From: Psychrosphaera haliotis
Lineage (GTDB): Bacteria > Pseudomonadota > Gammaproteobacteria > Enterobacterales > Alteromonadaceae
Reading direction: 5' to 3'
Length of the DNA stretch: 64,000 bases
Assembly (NCBI RefSeq): GCF_009728465.1
Contig: NZ_WOCD01000003.1
Location: forward strand, 124,001-188,000
The first letter of the stretch is position 1. Every line of letters begins with the position of its first letter. The position numbers were made by a program, and so were the translations under genes. This document shows, piece after piece, positions 46,903 through 56,372 of this stretch. The notes below the pieces were generated by a model. The model was not told the DNA's origin, ran no database searches, and saw only the letters and a list, made by a program, of their open reading frames with translations.

Positions 46903-47445
46903 ATGCAAGCTACCCAATTTTTAGTTAATACTTTATTCGACCTCTATCTAATGGTCGCCATTTTGAGAGTCTGGTTACAATTGGCTCGTGCTGACTTTTA
47001 TAACCCTGTTAGTCAGTTTGTTGTTAAAGCGACAAACCCTTTGCTCATTCCATTGCGCAAGGTCGTACCGGGACTAGGAGGAATAGACTGGGCCGGTGTG
47101 CTATTAGTTATCTTTGTTGCATTTGCAAAAGTCGCTACGTTGCAACTCATGTTTGGCGGTGCTTTTCCTTGGGTTAGTATTTTAGTAGCCAGTTTGATAA
47201 CAGTTGTGCAAGAGGTGTTCACGTTGGTTTTTTGGGTGACCATAATTCGAGCTATTTTGAGCTGGATTAGTCAAGGTTACAATCCGATTGAGGCATTGTT
47301 GCATCAACTCACAGACCCCTTGCTTGCACCAGTTCGAAAGGTTATTCCACCTCTAGGCGGTCTAGATTTAAGCTTACTAGTATTTTTGATTGCCCTACAG
47401 TTTGTACAATTATTATTTAATGACTTTTTAAGTCGTTTACTATAA
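46903..47445 (+). CDS. YggT family membrane protein
   Basis: 180 residues with two copies of the YggT module. Each copy has a membrane helix, an R-x-W/S-L motif (ILRVWLQLARADFYNPVSQ and IIRAILSWISQGYNPIE) and an N-P-L-L-x-P-L/V-R-K-V-x-P loop. It is an inner-membrane protein, implicated in osmotic and potassium homeostasis or cell division in various bacteria. It starts 2 bp after the proC stop. Confidence 0.93.
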   Translation: MQATQFLVNTLFDLYLMVAILRVWLQLARADFYNPVSQFVVKATNPLLIPLRKVVPGLGGIDWAGVLLVIFVAFAKVATLQLMFGGAFPWVSILVASLITVVQEVFTLVFWVTIIRAILSWISQGYNPIEALLHQLTDPLLAPVRKVIPPLGGLDLSLLVFLIALQFVQLLFNDFLSRLL

Positions 47446-47468
47446 AAGCAATGAACGGAAAACTCATT

Positions 47469-47900
47469 ATGAATAAATTAATATTAGCCATTACCTTGTT
47501 CGTTTCAATGTTGCTGTTATCTCCTAGTGCGAGTGCGGAACAAAAAATTACTAAAGGTGATTGGGACATCCATTACATTGCCTTTCCAAGTTCGTTTATT
47601 AAACCAGAAACTGCACGCGAGTATAACTTGGAGCGCAGTCGTTATATGGCTATTGTCAATATATCGGTTTTGGATAGCAGCACACAGAAAGCGCAAAATG
47701 TGAGTTTAACTGGCAATGCAAAAAATCTCTTAGGCCAAACTAAGCAGCTTAGCTTCAAAAAAGTAAAGGAAGGCGACGCAATTTATTATTTGGCGCAGCT
47801 CAAGCACAGAGACGAAGAAAACCTTAACTTTACGATTGAAGTTCAACGAGGAAATCGTACAGAAACAATTAAATTCAAGAAAAAGCTCTACGTTGATTAA
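47469..47900 (+). CDS. DUF4426 family secreted protein
   Basis: 143 residues from the ATG at 47469; an upstream ATG at 47451 would add six residues but leaves no ribosome binding site, whereas GGAAAA precedes 47469. A cleavable signal peptide ends in SASA (about residue 23). The mature part has the KGDWDIHYIAFPSSFIKPETAREY motif and beta-rich remainder that I associate with DUF4426, a family that sits next to yggT in Alteromonadales. Function unknown; predicted periplasmic. It is the last gene of its operon, followed by a terminator. Confidence 0.85.
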   Translation: MNKLILAITLFVSMLLLSPSASAEQKITKGDWDIHYIAFPSSFIKPETAREYNLERSRYMAIVNISVLDSSTQKAQNVSLTGNAKNLLGQTKQLSFKKVKEGDAIYYLAQLKHRDEENLNFTIEVQRGNRTETIKFKKKLYVD

Positions 47901-47929
47901 CATCAGACAGCTTAGTTAAAAACAATAGT

Positions 47930-47955
47930 TAGGGCGTACAACCGCCCTATTTATT
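47930..47955 (+). terminator. Intrinsic terminator after the DUF4426 gene
   Basis: A 7-bp GC-rich stem TAGGGCG / CGCCCTA (47930-47936 with 47943-47949), 6-base loop, followed by TTTATTA. It ends the yggS operon. Confidence 0.7.
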
Positions 47956-48038
47956 ATACGACTGAACCTATAAACCTATAAACCTATGAACGTCTTTGCC
48001 ATCACTTAGCTTCATCATTCTAAGTTGTATTCTATGCG

Positions 48039-48269
48039 TTATTTTCGCAGCATCGCATCTAACTGATCTACTATTTCACTCCAATCACCATCTGATTCTA
48101 GAGAATCTCGTAAAAATGAAGATTGAGACGCACTCCAAAAAGACGCTTCATCTATTGTTACGTCATCCGGAATATTATGTTCTTTAACAAAGTGATATAT
48201 ACCAGAACGCGTGCCATCTAGACCTAATTGTTCAAATAGCCCAGATATTGAATGTATTGACGTATCCAT
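48039..48269 (-). CDS. DUF2789 family protein
   Basis: 76 residues, helical and acidic. The sequence LFEQLGLDGTRSGIYHFVKE, then EASFWSASQSSFLRDSLESD and DWSEIVDQLDAMLRK follows the DUF2789 pattern (L-F-x-Q-L-G-L, F-W-x-x-x-Q-x-x-F-L, D-W-x-x-x-V-D-x-L-D). AGGGGG gives a strong ribosome binding site. Function unknown. It is a stand-alone minus-strand gene between the yggS operon and the GNAT gene. Confidence 0.88.
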   Translation of the reverse strand: MDTSIHSISGLFEQLGLDGTRSGIYHFVKEHNIPDDVTIDEASFWSASQSSFLRDSLESDGDWSEIVDQLDAMLRK

Positions 48270-48406
48270 AAAACCCCCTAAGTTTTTAAAACTCTCTTAT
48301 ATAAAATAGCTTGTTTATTTAGGTACTGAAAAAAATATTCTTGGATATTTTAATAGTTATTGCTAACTTGGTTAAAATAACAACAAAAATGCAGGTGTTC
48401 AAATAT

Positions 48407-49042
48407 ATGACTGTCACAACCCAACTAGCTGAAGATAATGGTATAAAAGCAATTCTTTTAACCGCAGAAGACGTTAATTTAGCGGCCTCACTATTATATG
48501 TTGCTTACCACGACGATCCCATTTTCAAAGAGATATTTGATGGCACCAAAGAAGGTTATGATACTCGCTTGCGCGGTGCAATAAGAGAGGAGTTATCAGC
48601 ATTTTGGCAAACTCAACAGCCTATGATTGGGTTGTTTTCGGGTCCTCATTTACTAGGGGTGGCTTGTCTTATAGAACCACAGAAAGGCCTAGAGCCAGAA
48701 CGGTTTTGGCATTGGCGATTAAAAATGATGCTTCATGCTGGCTTTCTAAGTACCCAAAACATGATTGAAAAAGAAAAAAAGGTAGCAGCTGCGATCCCAC
48801 ACGAGCACTACCACCTTCTTACTTTTATCGCCATTCATCCAGATCATCAGCACCATGGCTTAGGTCAATACTTAGTAAAGGCCGTAGACTCAATTGTTTC
48901 AGAAAATCAAATTAGCGAGGGTGTCGCTGTTTTTGTTACAAAAGAAAATAATAAGCCATTGTTTGACGGCGATAATTATGAAACATTAACGAATATAACG
49001 ATAGGTGACGTTGCCGGCACTTTAATGTTCCGCAATAAATAG
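48407..49042 (+). CDS. GNAT family N-acetyltransferase
   Basis: 211 residues from the ATG at 48407 (AGGTG upstream); 22 more residues are open upstream but look non-coding. The acetyl-CoA binding motif A is LLTFIAIHPDHQHHGLGQYL, with the Q/H-x-x-G-x-G signature, in the second half. The N-terminal half (LTAEDVNLAASLLYVAYHDD) fits GNAT proteins of the type with a long first segment. The substrate is unknown. The DUF962 gene follows 18 bp downstream. Confidence 0.85.
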   Translation: MTVTTQLAEDNGIKAILLTAEDVNLAASLLYVAYHDDPIFKEIFDGTKEGYDTRLRGAIREELSAFWQTQQPMIGLFSGPHLLGVACLIEPQKGLEPERFWHWRLKMMLHAGFLSTQNMIEKEKKVAAAIPHEHYHLLTFIAIHPDHQHHGLGQYLVKAVDSIVSENQISEGVAVFVTKENNKPLFDGDNYETLTNITIGDVAGTLMFRNK

Positions 49043-49060
49043 AGATATAACTGGATTATT

Positions 49061-49396
49061 ATGGCTAAACCCAAAAAGCTAAACTCTTTTAAAGCATTTT
49101 ATCCTTACTATTTGTCTGAGCATCTGCATCCTATTTGCAGAGGCTTGCATTATGCCGGAAGTACTTTTGTTATTTTAGTTGCACTTTATGCCATCACGTC
49201 TAATCAATATATGTACTTTTGGTTGCTTCCCTTCATTGGGTATGGCTTTGCTTGGGTTGGCCATTTTTTTATAGAAAAGAACCGCCCAGCAACCTTTACC
49301 TACCCGTTTTACAGCTTTTTAGGCGACTGGGTAATGTTTAAAGACTTTTTAACAGGTCAGTTAGACAAAAAATTAAAACTTCACAACCTCGATTAA
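49061..49396 (+). CDS. DUF962/Mpo1-like membrane protein
   Basis: 111 residues with two central hydrophobic helices. The conserved histidine motifs are visible: YYLSEHLHPICRGLHYAGS at the N-terminus and WVGHFFIEKNRPATFTYP after the membrane part. In yeast the homologue Mpo1 is an Fe(II)-dependent dioxygenase acting on 2-hydroxy fatty acids. The same chemistry is possible here but unproven for bacterial members. It probably forms a unit with the upstream GNAT gene. Confidence 0.88.
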   Translation: MAKPKKLNSFKAFYPYYLSEHLHPICRGLHYAGSTFVILVALYAITSNQYMYFWLLPFIGYGFAWVGHFFIEKNRPATFTYPFYSFLGDWVMFKDFLTGQLDKKLKLHNLD

Positions 49397-49435
49397 ACGC
49401 GTAATGGCTGTACTATAAAAGCGTAGAAAGGTAGA

Positions 49436-49804
49436 ATGGTTGTCCAAAAATTTCTTCTGAGAGTAACAAACGTTTTGCAAAATAAACAAATATTAGATTT
49501 CGTACTAGACAAAATTGATGATCTTAAAGCAAAAGACGTGCTTACATTTGATGTAGCAGAGACGTCTTCAATTACAGACTACATGGTAGTTTGCTCGGGT
49601 ACATCAAAAAAACACGTCCAATCAATTGCAGATCACGTTTTAATGGAAGCAAAACAAACTGAAGACCCAGCATTAGGCTATGAAGGCATGGAAGAAGGCG
49701 AATGGGTTTTAGTTGACATGGGTCCAGTGGTTTTACACGTAATGCAAGATGCAACAAGAGACTTCTATCAACTTGAAAAACTTTGGCAGGAATCTAGCAA
49801 GTAA
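49436..49804 (+). CDS. rsfS: Ribosome silencing factor RsfS
   Basis: 122 residues from ATG 49436 (AAGGTAG upstream). RsfS binds L14 and blocks subunit joining in stationary phase. The family motifs are FDVAETSSITDYMVVCSGTSKKHVQSIADHV in two segments and WVLVDMGPVVLHVM. The first 13 residues are longer than in E. coli. It is the first gene of the rsfS-rlmH-mrdA-rodA-rlpA block. Confidence 0.95.
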   Translation: MVVQKFLLRVTNVLQNKQILDFVLDKIDDLKAKDVLTFDVAETSSITDYMVVCSGTSKKHVQSIADHVLMEAKQTEDPALGYEGMEEGEWVLVDMGPVVLHVMQDATRDFYQLEKLWQESSK

Positions 49805-49810
49805 TCGCTT

Positions 49811-50281
49811 ATGAAGATTCAATTAGTCGCCGTTGGTAACAAAATGCCAGGCTGGGTAACATCAGGATTTCAAGAATACCAACGCCGCTTCCCTAGAGAT
49901 TGTGCGTTTGAGCTTATTGAGATCACCCCTGGCAAACGAGGTAAAAATGCTGATATAGCAAGGATCCTTGAGCAGGAAGGTGAACGGATGTTAGCGGCGG
50001 TGCCTAAGTCAAATAGAGTTGTAACGCTTGAAGTCACCGGAAAGCCTTGGACTACACACGACCTTTCAAAACAACTTTCAAGTTGGCAAATGGATGGCCG
50101 CGACGTTAGTCTACTGGTTGGTGGACCAGAAGGGTTGGCACCCGCTTGCATTGCACGCTCTGAGCAAAAGTGGTCGCTATCACCTTTAACGCTGCCTCAC
50201 CCAATGGTTCGCGTTGTTGTAGCAGAGAGCTTATATCGAGCTTGGAGTCTCAATAACAATCACCCTTATCATCGCGAATAA
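49811..50281 (+). CDS. rlmH: 23S rRNA (pseudouridine1915-N3)-methyltransferase RlmH
   Basis: 156 residues (E. coli 155), a SPOUT methyltransferase that modifies pseudouridine 1915 in helix 69. [13 protein letters not shown] is the SAM-binding knot loop, and the C-terminal [11 protein letters not shown] is diagnostic. It starts 6 bp after rsfS and ends 3 bp before mrdA. Confidence 0.97.
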   Translation: MKIQLVAVGNKMPGWVTSGFQEYQRRFPRDCAFELIEITPGKRGKNADIARILEQEGERMLAAVPKSNRVVTLEVTGKPWTTHDLSKQLSSWQMDGRDVSLLVGGPEGLAPACIARSEQKWSLSPLTLPHPMVRVVVAESLYRAWSLNNNHPYHRE

Positions 50282-50284
50282 CGT

Positions 50285-52222
50285 ATGCGTAGAAACTCCT
50301 ATCAAATGCAAGATCACACCGCCGAAGCGCATCTATTTGCTAGGCGCGCCATAACGGCTTTGATAGCGGTGGCCGCTCTGATGGGAGTGCTAATAGCAAA
50401 TCTGTATTATTTACAGATAGAAAAATATCAAACATATCAAACCCGTTCTAATGAAAACCGGATCAAAGTCCAGCCTGTCCCGCCAAACCGAGGGATAATA
50501 CGTGACATTAATGGCAACATACTCGCTGCCAATGAGCCAAGCTTTTCTTTAGAGATCATCCCCGAAGCCGTCACTGATATGGAATGGACGCTGTCAGAGT
50601 TACAGTTAATTATTGATATCCCGGACGAGCAAGTAGAACAGTTTAAACGAATTATAAAATACCAGCGCCGTTTTAAGAGCATCCCCATAAAAACAAAGCT
50701 AACCGAAAACGAAGTCGCCGCATTTTCAGTCAAACAACACTTATTTCCTGGCGTCGCTATTGAAGCTCGACTTAATCGCCACTATCCATATACAGACACC
50801 ATGACTCATGTAATAGGTTATGTGGGTAAAATTAACAAACGTGACTTAAATAGGTTAGAACGAGAAGAACGAATTAAGAACTACGCAGCCACTCGTAGTA
50901 TCGGGAAGTTAGGGCTCGAACGATTTTATGAAGAGCAACTTCACGGCACTACGGGCAGTGAAGAAGTAGAAGTAAACCATCGAAGCCGAGTATTAAGACA
51001 GCTGAGCATTGAAGCGCCCAAACCAGGTACAGACCTTCACTTAGCAATTGCCGTGGAAATGCAAGAACAAGCCAAAAAGTCGCTAAGACAAAACCGGGGA
51101 GCTATTGTTGCAATGGACCCTCGTGATGGCGCCATTTTAGCTATGTATTCCAACCCCAGTTACGACCCAAACCTTTTTGTAACAGGCATATCTCAAAAAG
51201 ATTATTCATTGATATTGAATTCCAAAGATAAACCAATGCTCAATCGTACTACGCAAGGCCAATACCCGCCTGCGTCAACTATCAAGCCACAATTAGCATT
51301 GTTGGGCTTACACAAAAAGCTAGTTACTCCTGAAACTACCGTTTGGGATCCAGGATATTGGCGATTCCCTAATGTTGAAACCCAACGGAATTTTAGAGAC
51401 TGGAAAGTTGGCGGCCATGGTTGGGTAGACCTAGTTACCGCGATTAAACAGTCTTGCGACATTTATTTTTACGACCTAGCCTACCGCCTAGGTATTGACG
51501 AAATAAGTCCATTCATCTCTAAATTTGGATTTGGAGATTATACCGGCATAGATATTCATGAAGAATATAAAGCGACGATGCCGTCAAGAGAATGGAAAAA
51601 AGAAAAGAAGCGTCAACCTTGGTATCAAGGAGATACTATCTCAATTGGAATTGGCCAGGGATATTGGACAGCAACGCCAATGCAACTTGCGATGGCGACG
51701 TCTGTATTAGTTAATAAAGGCGATGTGATTGAACCCAAAGTAGTATCAGCAACCAGTGTAGATGAATCTATTTCATTAACACCTATCAAAAAGCGAAATC
51801 CAGTTGTGGTCAACAACCCAAAACATTGGGACACTATTTTAGATTCAATGTATCAAACGGTAAATGCAATTGACGGTACAGCTCGCGCAGCTTTTGTCGA
51901 CGCTGTTTATACCGCTGCTGGTAAAACAGGGACCGCGCAACTGTTCAGCCTTGGCGAAGATGAAGAATACGACGCTTCCAAAATCAATGAACGCCGACGT
52001 GATAATGCAATGTTCGTTGGTTATGCCCCTTATGATAATCCTAGTATTGTTATTGTTGTAGCGGTAGAAAATGCCGGAGGCGGCAGTGCTAATGCGGCTC
52101 CAGTTGCGAGAGAAATGATGGATTTATATTTTTCGATGGGATTAGCTAACAAACGAAACATCTCGACTGAAATCATAAATGTTGAAGAGACAGAATTAGC
52201 CGAGGAGAATAACGGTGGCTAA
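50285..52222 (+). CDS. mrdA: Penicillin-binding protein 2
   Basis: 645 residues (E. coli PBP2 633). The elongasome transpeptidase. It has a single N-terminal membrane helix (about 22-43), a dimerisation domain (RGIIRDINGNILA), and a transpeptidase domain with Ser331 and Lys334 in PASTIKPQLALL, the SCD motif QSCDIYFYD and KTGTAQ. It works with RodA to insert lateral-wall peptidoglycan and keep rod shape. The end overlaps rodA by 8 bp. Confidence 0.97.
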   Translation: MRRNSYQMQDHTAEAHLFARRAITALIAVAALMGVLIANLYYLQIEKYQTYQTRSNENRIKVQPVPPNRGIIRDINGNILAANEPSFSLEIIPEAVTDMEWTLSELQLIIDIPDEQVEQFKRIIKYQRRFKSIPIKTKLTENEVAAFSVKQHLFPGVAIEARLNRHYPYTDTMTHVIGYVGKINKRDLNRLEREERIKNYAATRSIGKLGLERFYEEQLHGTTGSEEVEVNHRSRVLRQLSIEAPKPGTDLHLAIAVEMQEQAKKSLRQNRGAIVAMDPRDGAILAMYSNPSYDPNLFVTGISQKDYSLILNSKDKPMLNRTTQGQYPPASTIKPQLALLGLHKKLVTPETTVWDPGYWRFPNVETQRNFRDWKVGGHGWVDLVTAIKQSCDIYFYDLAYRLGIDEISPFISKFGFGDYTGIDIHEEYKATMPSREWKKEKKRQPWYQGDTISIGIGQGYWTATPMQLAMATSVLVNKGDVIEPKVVSATSVDESISLTPIKKRNPVVVNNPKHWDTILDSMYQTVNAIDGTARAAFVDAVYTAAGKTGTAQLFSLGEDEEYDASKINERRRDNAMFVGYAPYDNPSIVIVVAVENAGGGSANAAPVAREMMDLYFSMGLANKRNISTEIINVEETELAEENNGG

Positions 52223-53333
52223 AACCGAAAATGAACGCCGACGCAGTTCTCTATTTTTTAGATTCCATATTGATTTGCCTTTATTGGCCGGTATTTTAAC
52301 TCTAATGCTTATAAGCCTATTTGTGGTTTATAGTGCTGGTAGTCAAAATATGGATATGGTTGTAAGACAAATGGTTAGGATGGGTCTTGGTTTGTTTGTC
52401 ATGTTGCTGGTCGCCCAAATTTCACCTTTCACCTATCAAAAATGGGCCCCTCATATATTTGTCACTGGTATATTATTACTCGTTGCTGTTCTGTTGTTTG
52501 GCGATATGGGAAAAGGCGCTCAGCGCTGGTTGAACCTCGGTATAATAAAGTTTCAACCTTCTGAAATAATGAAACTGTCTTTACCTATGATGATGGCTTG
52601 GTTTTTAAGTAAATACACGTTACCGCCGTCCCTAAAGAATACCTTCTTAGGGTTTATCATTATTGCAACACCTACACTTCTGATAGCTAAACAGCCAGAT
52701 TTAGGTACTTCATTACTAGTAGCAAGTAGCGGCTTTTTTGTTATGTTTTTAGCCGGTTTAAGCCTGAGAGTATTATTTGGTTTAGTTATTTCTGTTGGCG
52801 CATTTTTACCAATCCTTTGGTTTTATTTAATGCATGGTTACCAAAAACAACGCGTACTTACCTTCTTAAATCCAGAAAGTGATCCGCTTGGCTCCGGTTA
52901 CCACATCATTCAATCAAAAATAGCCATTGGCTCTGGTGGCACCGAAGGTAAAGGCTGGCTGCAAGGCACACAATCACAATTAGAGTTTTTACCTGAACGC
53001 CATACTGACTTTATTTTTTCTGTTTTTAGTGAAGAGTTTGGTTTTGTAGGTGTTCTTTTGCTGTTATCTATATACGCCTTTATTATCGTTAGAGGCATGC
53101 AAATAGCGTCGCGAGCGCAAGAAGCTTTCACCAAGTTATTAGCTGGCAGTTTAACGCTAACCTTTTTTGTCTATCTTTTTGTTAATATTGGTATGGTTTC
53201 GGGATTATTGCCGGTTGTGGGTGTTCCTTTACCTTTAGTGAGTTACGGTGGAACATCAATAGTGACTTTAATGGCAAGCTTCGGTATTTTAATGGCTATT
53301 GGAACTAATAAACGACTATTGGCTAGTACTTAA
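52215..53333 (+). CDS. mrdB: Rod shape-determining protein RodA (SEDS glycosyltransferase)
   Basis: 372 residues, about ten transmembrane helices, the peptidoglycan polymerase partnered with PBP2. SEDS motifs are visible: GKGAQRWLNLGIIKFQPSEIMKL region, KQPDLGTSLL with the catalytic aspartate, the long loop GSGGTEGKGWLQGTQSQL then LPERHTDFIFSVFSEEFG, and VGVPLPLVSYGGTS. Also known as rodA. Translation is probably coupled to mrdA by the 8-bp overlap. Confidence 0.97.
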   Translation: MAKTENERRRSSLFFRFHIDLPLLAGILTLMLISLFVVYSAGSQNMDMVVRQMVRMGLGLFVMLLVAQISPFTYQKWAPHIFVTGILLLVAVLLFGDMGKGAQRWLNLGIIKFQPSEIMKLSLPMMMAWFLSKYTLPPSLKNTFLGFIIIATPTLLIAKQPDLGTSLLVASSGFFVMFLAGLSLRVLFGLVISVGAFLPILWFYLMHGYQKQRVLTFLNPESDPLGSGYHIIQSKIAIGSGGTEGKGWLQGTQSQLEFLPERHTDFIFSVFSEEFGFVGVLLLLSIYAFIIVRGMQIASRAQEAFTKLLAGSLTLTFFVYLFVNIGMVSGLLPVVGVPLPLVSYGGTSIVTLMASFGILMAIGTNKRLLAST

Positions 53334-53334
53334 A

Positions 53335-54117
53335 ATGGACAAAAATAAATCATCAATTCTACTTACTGCGCTATGTATTGCTTTAATGCTTGTACAAGGC
53401 TGCGCACCTACAGGGCGTTATAAAGATAAGTATGATAGTGCGCCAGTTCGTCCGCCAACATTAACAGAACAACAAGACCCTCGAATAGTTCACGAGCCAG
53501 TAGGACGTGGCAACCTGCCATATAAAGTATTTGGTAAACATTACACACCAATGAAAGAACGTAGTCCTTTTTCACAAAAAGGCACTGCATCTTGGTATGG
53601 GAAAAAGTTTCATGGCCATCTAACATCAAACGGCGAAGTTTATAATATGTTTGGTATGTCCGCTGCTCACAAAACACTGCCACTACCTAGCTATGTACGA
53701 GTTACCAATTTAGCTAACAATAAATCAGCCATAGTGCGTGTAAACGACAGAGGCCCTTTCCATCAAGACAGAGTTATTGATCTCTCTTATGCGGCGGCGT
53801 TTAAAATTGGCGTATACGACACTGGCACTGCAAACGTTAACATTGAGTTAATTTTACCCGGAGAGGAACCTTTACCTACTGAGAGTAGTCTATATCAGGT
53901 TGCCCTAACCGGTTTCAAAAATAAATTGGAAGCTGACGAGTCGCTTAAAGGCTTAACGATAATGTTAAACCATGATGCAGCAGTACATGAAAAAGACGAA
54001 CAACATAAAGTTGTGTTTGGTCCTTTTAAAAATAAAGTGCAAGCAACCGATTTAATTCTAAAAATAAAACAGTTTGGTTATCAATCTGTAAATCTAGAGA
54101 GTGTATTAGCGCCATAA
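53335..54117 (+). CDS. rlpA: Septal ring lytic transglycosylase RlpA family lipoprotein
   Basis: 260 residues from ATG 53335, directly after the rodA stop. Lipobox LVQGC with Cys23. The double-psi beta-barrel domain has GTASWYGKKFHGHLTSNGE, MSAAHKTLPLPSYVRVTNL and VRVNDRGPFHQDRVIDLS (with the catalytic-type aspartate). A SPOR-like domain occupies the C-terminal ~70 residues. In Pseudomonas RlpA cleaves denuded glycan strands at the septum. mltB, often between rodA and rlpA, is absent here. Confidence 0.94.
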   Translation: MDKNKSSILLTALCIALMLVQGCAPTGRYKDKYDSAPVRPPTLTEQQDPRIVHEPVGRGNLPYKVFGKHYTPMKERSPFSQKGTASWYGKKFHGHLTSNGEVYNMFGMSAAHKTLPLPSYVRVTNLANNKSAIVRVNDRGPFHQDRVIDLSYAAAFKIGVYDTGTANVNIELILPGEEPLPTESSLYQVALTGFKNKLEADESLKGLTIMLNHDAAVHEKDEQHKVVFGPFKNKVQATDLILKIKQFGYQSVNLESVLAP

Positions 54118-54196
54118 ACTGGACACGTAGCTTTGGTACATGGATAATACCGCTCTCAATTTTCTTTCTTTTAGCAAAAAACATGAATGGAACACA

Positions 54197-55351
54197 ATGA
54201 ATAAATTTTTACTCTCTCTGGTTAGTCTTTCGTCCCTAGCGTTTTCATATTTTGCAGAGGCAAAAGTACTAGTACCAAATCCACCTTCAGTAAATGCCAA
54301 AGCCTATATCTTAATGGACTTTGATACTGGAAAAGTATTAGCCGAAAAGAATGCGGATGAATTGCTGAACCCAGCTAGCTTAACAAAAATGATGACGAGC
54401 TACGTCATTGGTAAAGAAGTTCAAAAAGGTAACATCGCACTAACAGATATGGTGACGGTGAGCCGCAATGCTTGGGCAAAAAACTTTCCTGAATCTTCAA
54501 AAATGTTTATTGAGGTGGGTAAAGAAGTTTCTGTCGCTGATTTAAATAGAGGCATCATCATCCAGTCTGGTAATGACGCTTGTGTTGCAATGGCTGAACA
54601 CATTGCAGGTAGTGAAGAACAGTTTGCTCAACTTATGAATTTGTATGGTGCAGACATTGGCTTATCTGACTCAAACTTTGTAAACAGCCACGGTTTAACC
54701 GCGGAAGGTCACCTTTCAACGGCTCGTGACATGGCAAAAATTGGTATCGCTTTGATTAGAGATGTACCAGAAGAATATGCTATCTATAAAGAAAAAGACT
54801 TCACTTACAACAATATTTCTCAAATAAACCGAAACAGCCTGTTATGGGACAAAAGCTTAAATGTTGATGGTATTAAAACCGGTCATACAGACGCTGCGGG
54901 TTATTCTTTAGTTGCTTCAGCAATGGAAGGTGAGATGCGCTTGATTTCAGTGGTAATGGGCGCTGAAAGCCAACGTGGTCGTAAAGTAGAAAGCAAAAAG
55001 CTGTTAAATTACGGTTTCCGTTTCTTCGAAACATTAACGGCATATGAAGCGGGTACTGAGTTTGCAAAACAAAGAATTTACATGGGCGATAAAGATCAAG
55101 TTCGTTTAGGTATAAATCAAAGTACACCTTTAACTATACCTCGTGGCTACCGTGAAAAACTAAAAGCGTCTTTCACCCTTGATAAACCATTAGAAGCCCC
55201 TATTAACAAGGGCGAAGTGGTTGGAACGTTAACAATCAAAATCGAAGACGATGTAGTTACTACTTACCCTCTTGTTGCACTTGACCAAGTCAATGAAGGT
55301 GGTTTGTTTAAGAAGGTAACTGATTACTTTAAAAAGAAATTTGAACTATAA
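54197..55351 (+). CDS. dacA: D-alanyl-D-alanine carboxypeptidase (PBP5/6 type)
   Basis: 384 residues from ATG 54197; an in-frame start at 54140 would bury the signal peptide. The signal peptide ends at about residue 22 (FAEA). The active site has Ser61-Lys64 (NPASLTKMMTSY), SGNDACVAMAEH and IKTGHTDAAGYS. The C-terminal domain ends in an amphipathic helix (LFKKVTDYFKKKFEL) that peripherally anchors it to the inner membrane. It trims the terminal D-Ala from pentapeptides. The rlpA-dacA-ybeD order is as in E. coli. Confidence 0.96.
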   Translation: MNKFLLSLVSLSSLAFSYFAEAKVLVPNPPSVNAKAYILMDFDTGKVLAEKNADELLNPASLTKMMTSYVIGKEVQKGNIALTDMVTVSRNAWAKNFPESSKMFIEVGKEVSVADLNRGIIIQSGNDACVAMAEHIAGSEEQFAQLMNLYGADIGLSDSNFVNSHGLTAEGHLSTARDMAKIGIALIRDVPEEYAIYKEKDFTYNNISQINRNSLLWDKSLNVDGIKTGHTDAAGYSLVASAMEGEMRLISVVMGAESQRGRKVESKKLLNYGFRFFETLTAYEAGTEFAKQRIYMGDKDQVRLGINQSTPLTIPRGYREKLKASFTLDKPLEAPINKGEVVGTLTIKIEDDVVTTYPLVALDQVNEGGLFKKVTDYFKKKFEL

Positions 55352-55401
55352 AGTAAATTACGAGTAATGAGTCTAGGGAAGGCTTTTAAAAGGTATAAAA
55401 G

Positions 55402-55674
55402 ATGACAGTTAAAGACACTAAATTTGATGAACTATTAGACTTCCCTTGCCACCAAACTTTTAAAGTTATGGGTGTGGCGCATGAAGAGCTGACAATTAAA
55501 ATTGTAGAAGTATTACAAGACGTAGCGCCTGGCGACTTTTCTCCAAAAGAAAAGCCTAGCAGCAAAGGTAAATACAAGTCAGTTTCAATCAGTGTAAAAG
55601 TGACAAGTAAAGAACACATGGAACTGGTTTATAACCGATTAGGTGCCATCGACCTCGTTCGTGTTGTTCTGTAG
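55402..55674 (+). CDS. YbeD family protein (DUF493)
   Basis: 90 residues (E. coli YbeD 87). It has a ferredoxin-like fold similar to ACT-type regulatory domains, with the LLDFPCHQTFKVMGVAHEEL start and KYKSVSISVKVTSKEHME strand. It is predicted to be regulatory, and its position between dacA and lipB is conserved. AAAGG lies upstream. Confidence 0.93.
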   Translation: MTVKDTKFDELLDFPCHQTFKVMGVAHEELTIKIVEVLQDVAPGDFSPKEKPSSKGKYKSVSISVKVTSKEHMELVYNRLGAIDLVRVVL

Positions 55675-55688
55675 ATTACGGTTATTGA

Positions 55689-56372
55689 ATGTCAGATATA
55701 AATAATAATATAGTCATCAGAAACATTGATACTGGAGACTACCAAGATATTTGGCAGTCAATGCAGTTGTTTACCGATACCCGTGACGATAACGTTACGG
55801 ATGAGCTTTGGGTGGTTGAGCACAACCCAGTGTTTACTCAAGGTCAAGCAGGTAAAGAAGAGCACTTACTAGATACCGGTGACATTCCCGTAGTTAAAGT
55901 TGATAGAGGTGGGCAAGTTACCTATCACGGCCCTGGCCAGTTGGTGGTTTATTTGCTCATTAATCTACGAAGAAAAAAAATAGGCGTTCGAGACCTAGTG
56001 ACATTAATCGAAAATGCGATTGTGGACATGCTAAAAAGTTTTGAAATTAGTGCCTATGCTAAAAAAGACGCACCTGGTGTGTATGTAGATGAGAAAAAAG
56101 TCGCATCACTTGGATTGAGAGTACGTAAAGGTTGTAGTTTTCATGGATTAGCGTTGAACGTTGACATGGACCTAGAACCTTTTTTGCGAATTAATCCGTG
56201 TGGTTATGCCGGCTTAGAAATGGTGCAAACCAGCCAAATAAATGGTCCAAAAACTATTCAAGAAGCAGCCAAACCGCTAACCGAATTGTTAGCTTCTGCC
56301 CTTGGCGCCTCTAACATTGACTATCAGCAAGGGTTACCAAACCTAGCGCTGACAGAAAAGAGAGCTGTATGA
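55689..56372 (+). CDS. lipB: Octanoyltransferase LipB
   Basis: 227 residues. It transfers octanoyl from ACP to lipoyl domains. Catalytic Cys171 is in [12 protein letters not shown] and Lys137 in [13 protein letters not shown], and the substrate loop is [17 protein letters not shown]. Its stop overlaps the lipA start (ATGA), so the two are translationally coupled. Confidence 0.97.
   Translation: MSDINNNIVIRNIDTGDYQDIWQSMQLFTDTRDDNVTDELWVVEHNPVFTQGQAGKEEHLLDTGDIPVVKVDRGGQVTYHGPGQLVVYLLINLRRKKIGVRDLVTLIENAIVDMLKSFEISAYAKKDAPGVYVDEKKVASLGLRVRKGCSFHGLALNVDMDLEPFLRINPCGYAGLEMVQTSQINGPKTIQEAAKPLTELLASALGASNIDYQQGLPNLALTEKRAV

Noticed and set aside
54106..54300. Small minus-strand gene at the rlpA-dacA junction
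   Set aside because: It overlaps the dacA signal peptide and the rlpA end, has no ribosome binding site, and breaks a conserved operon.
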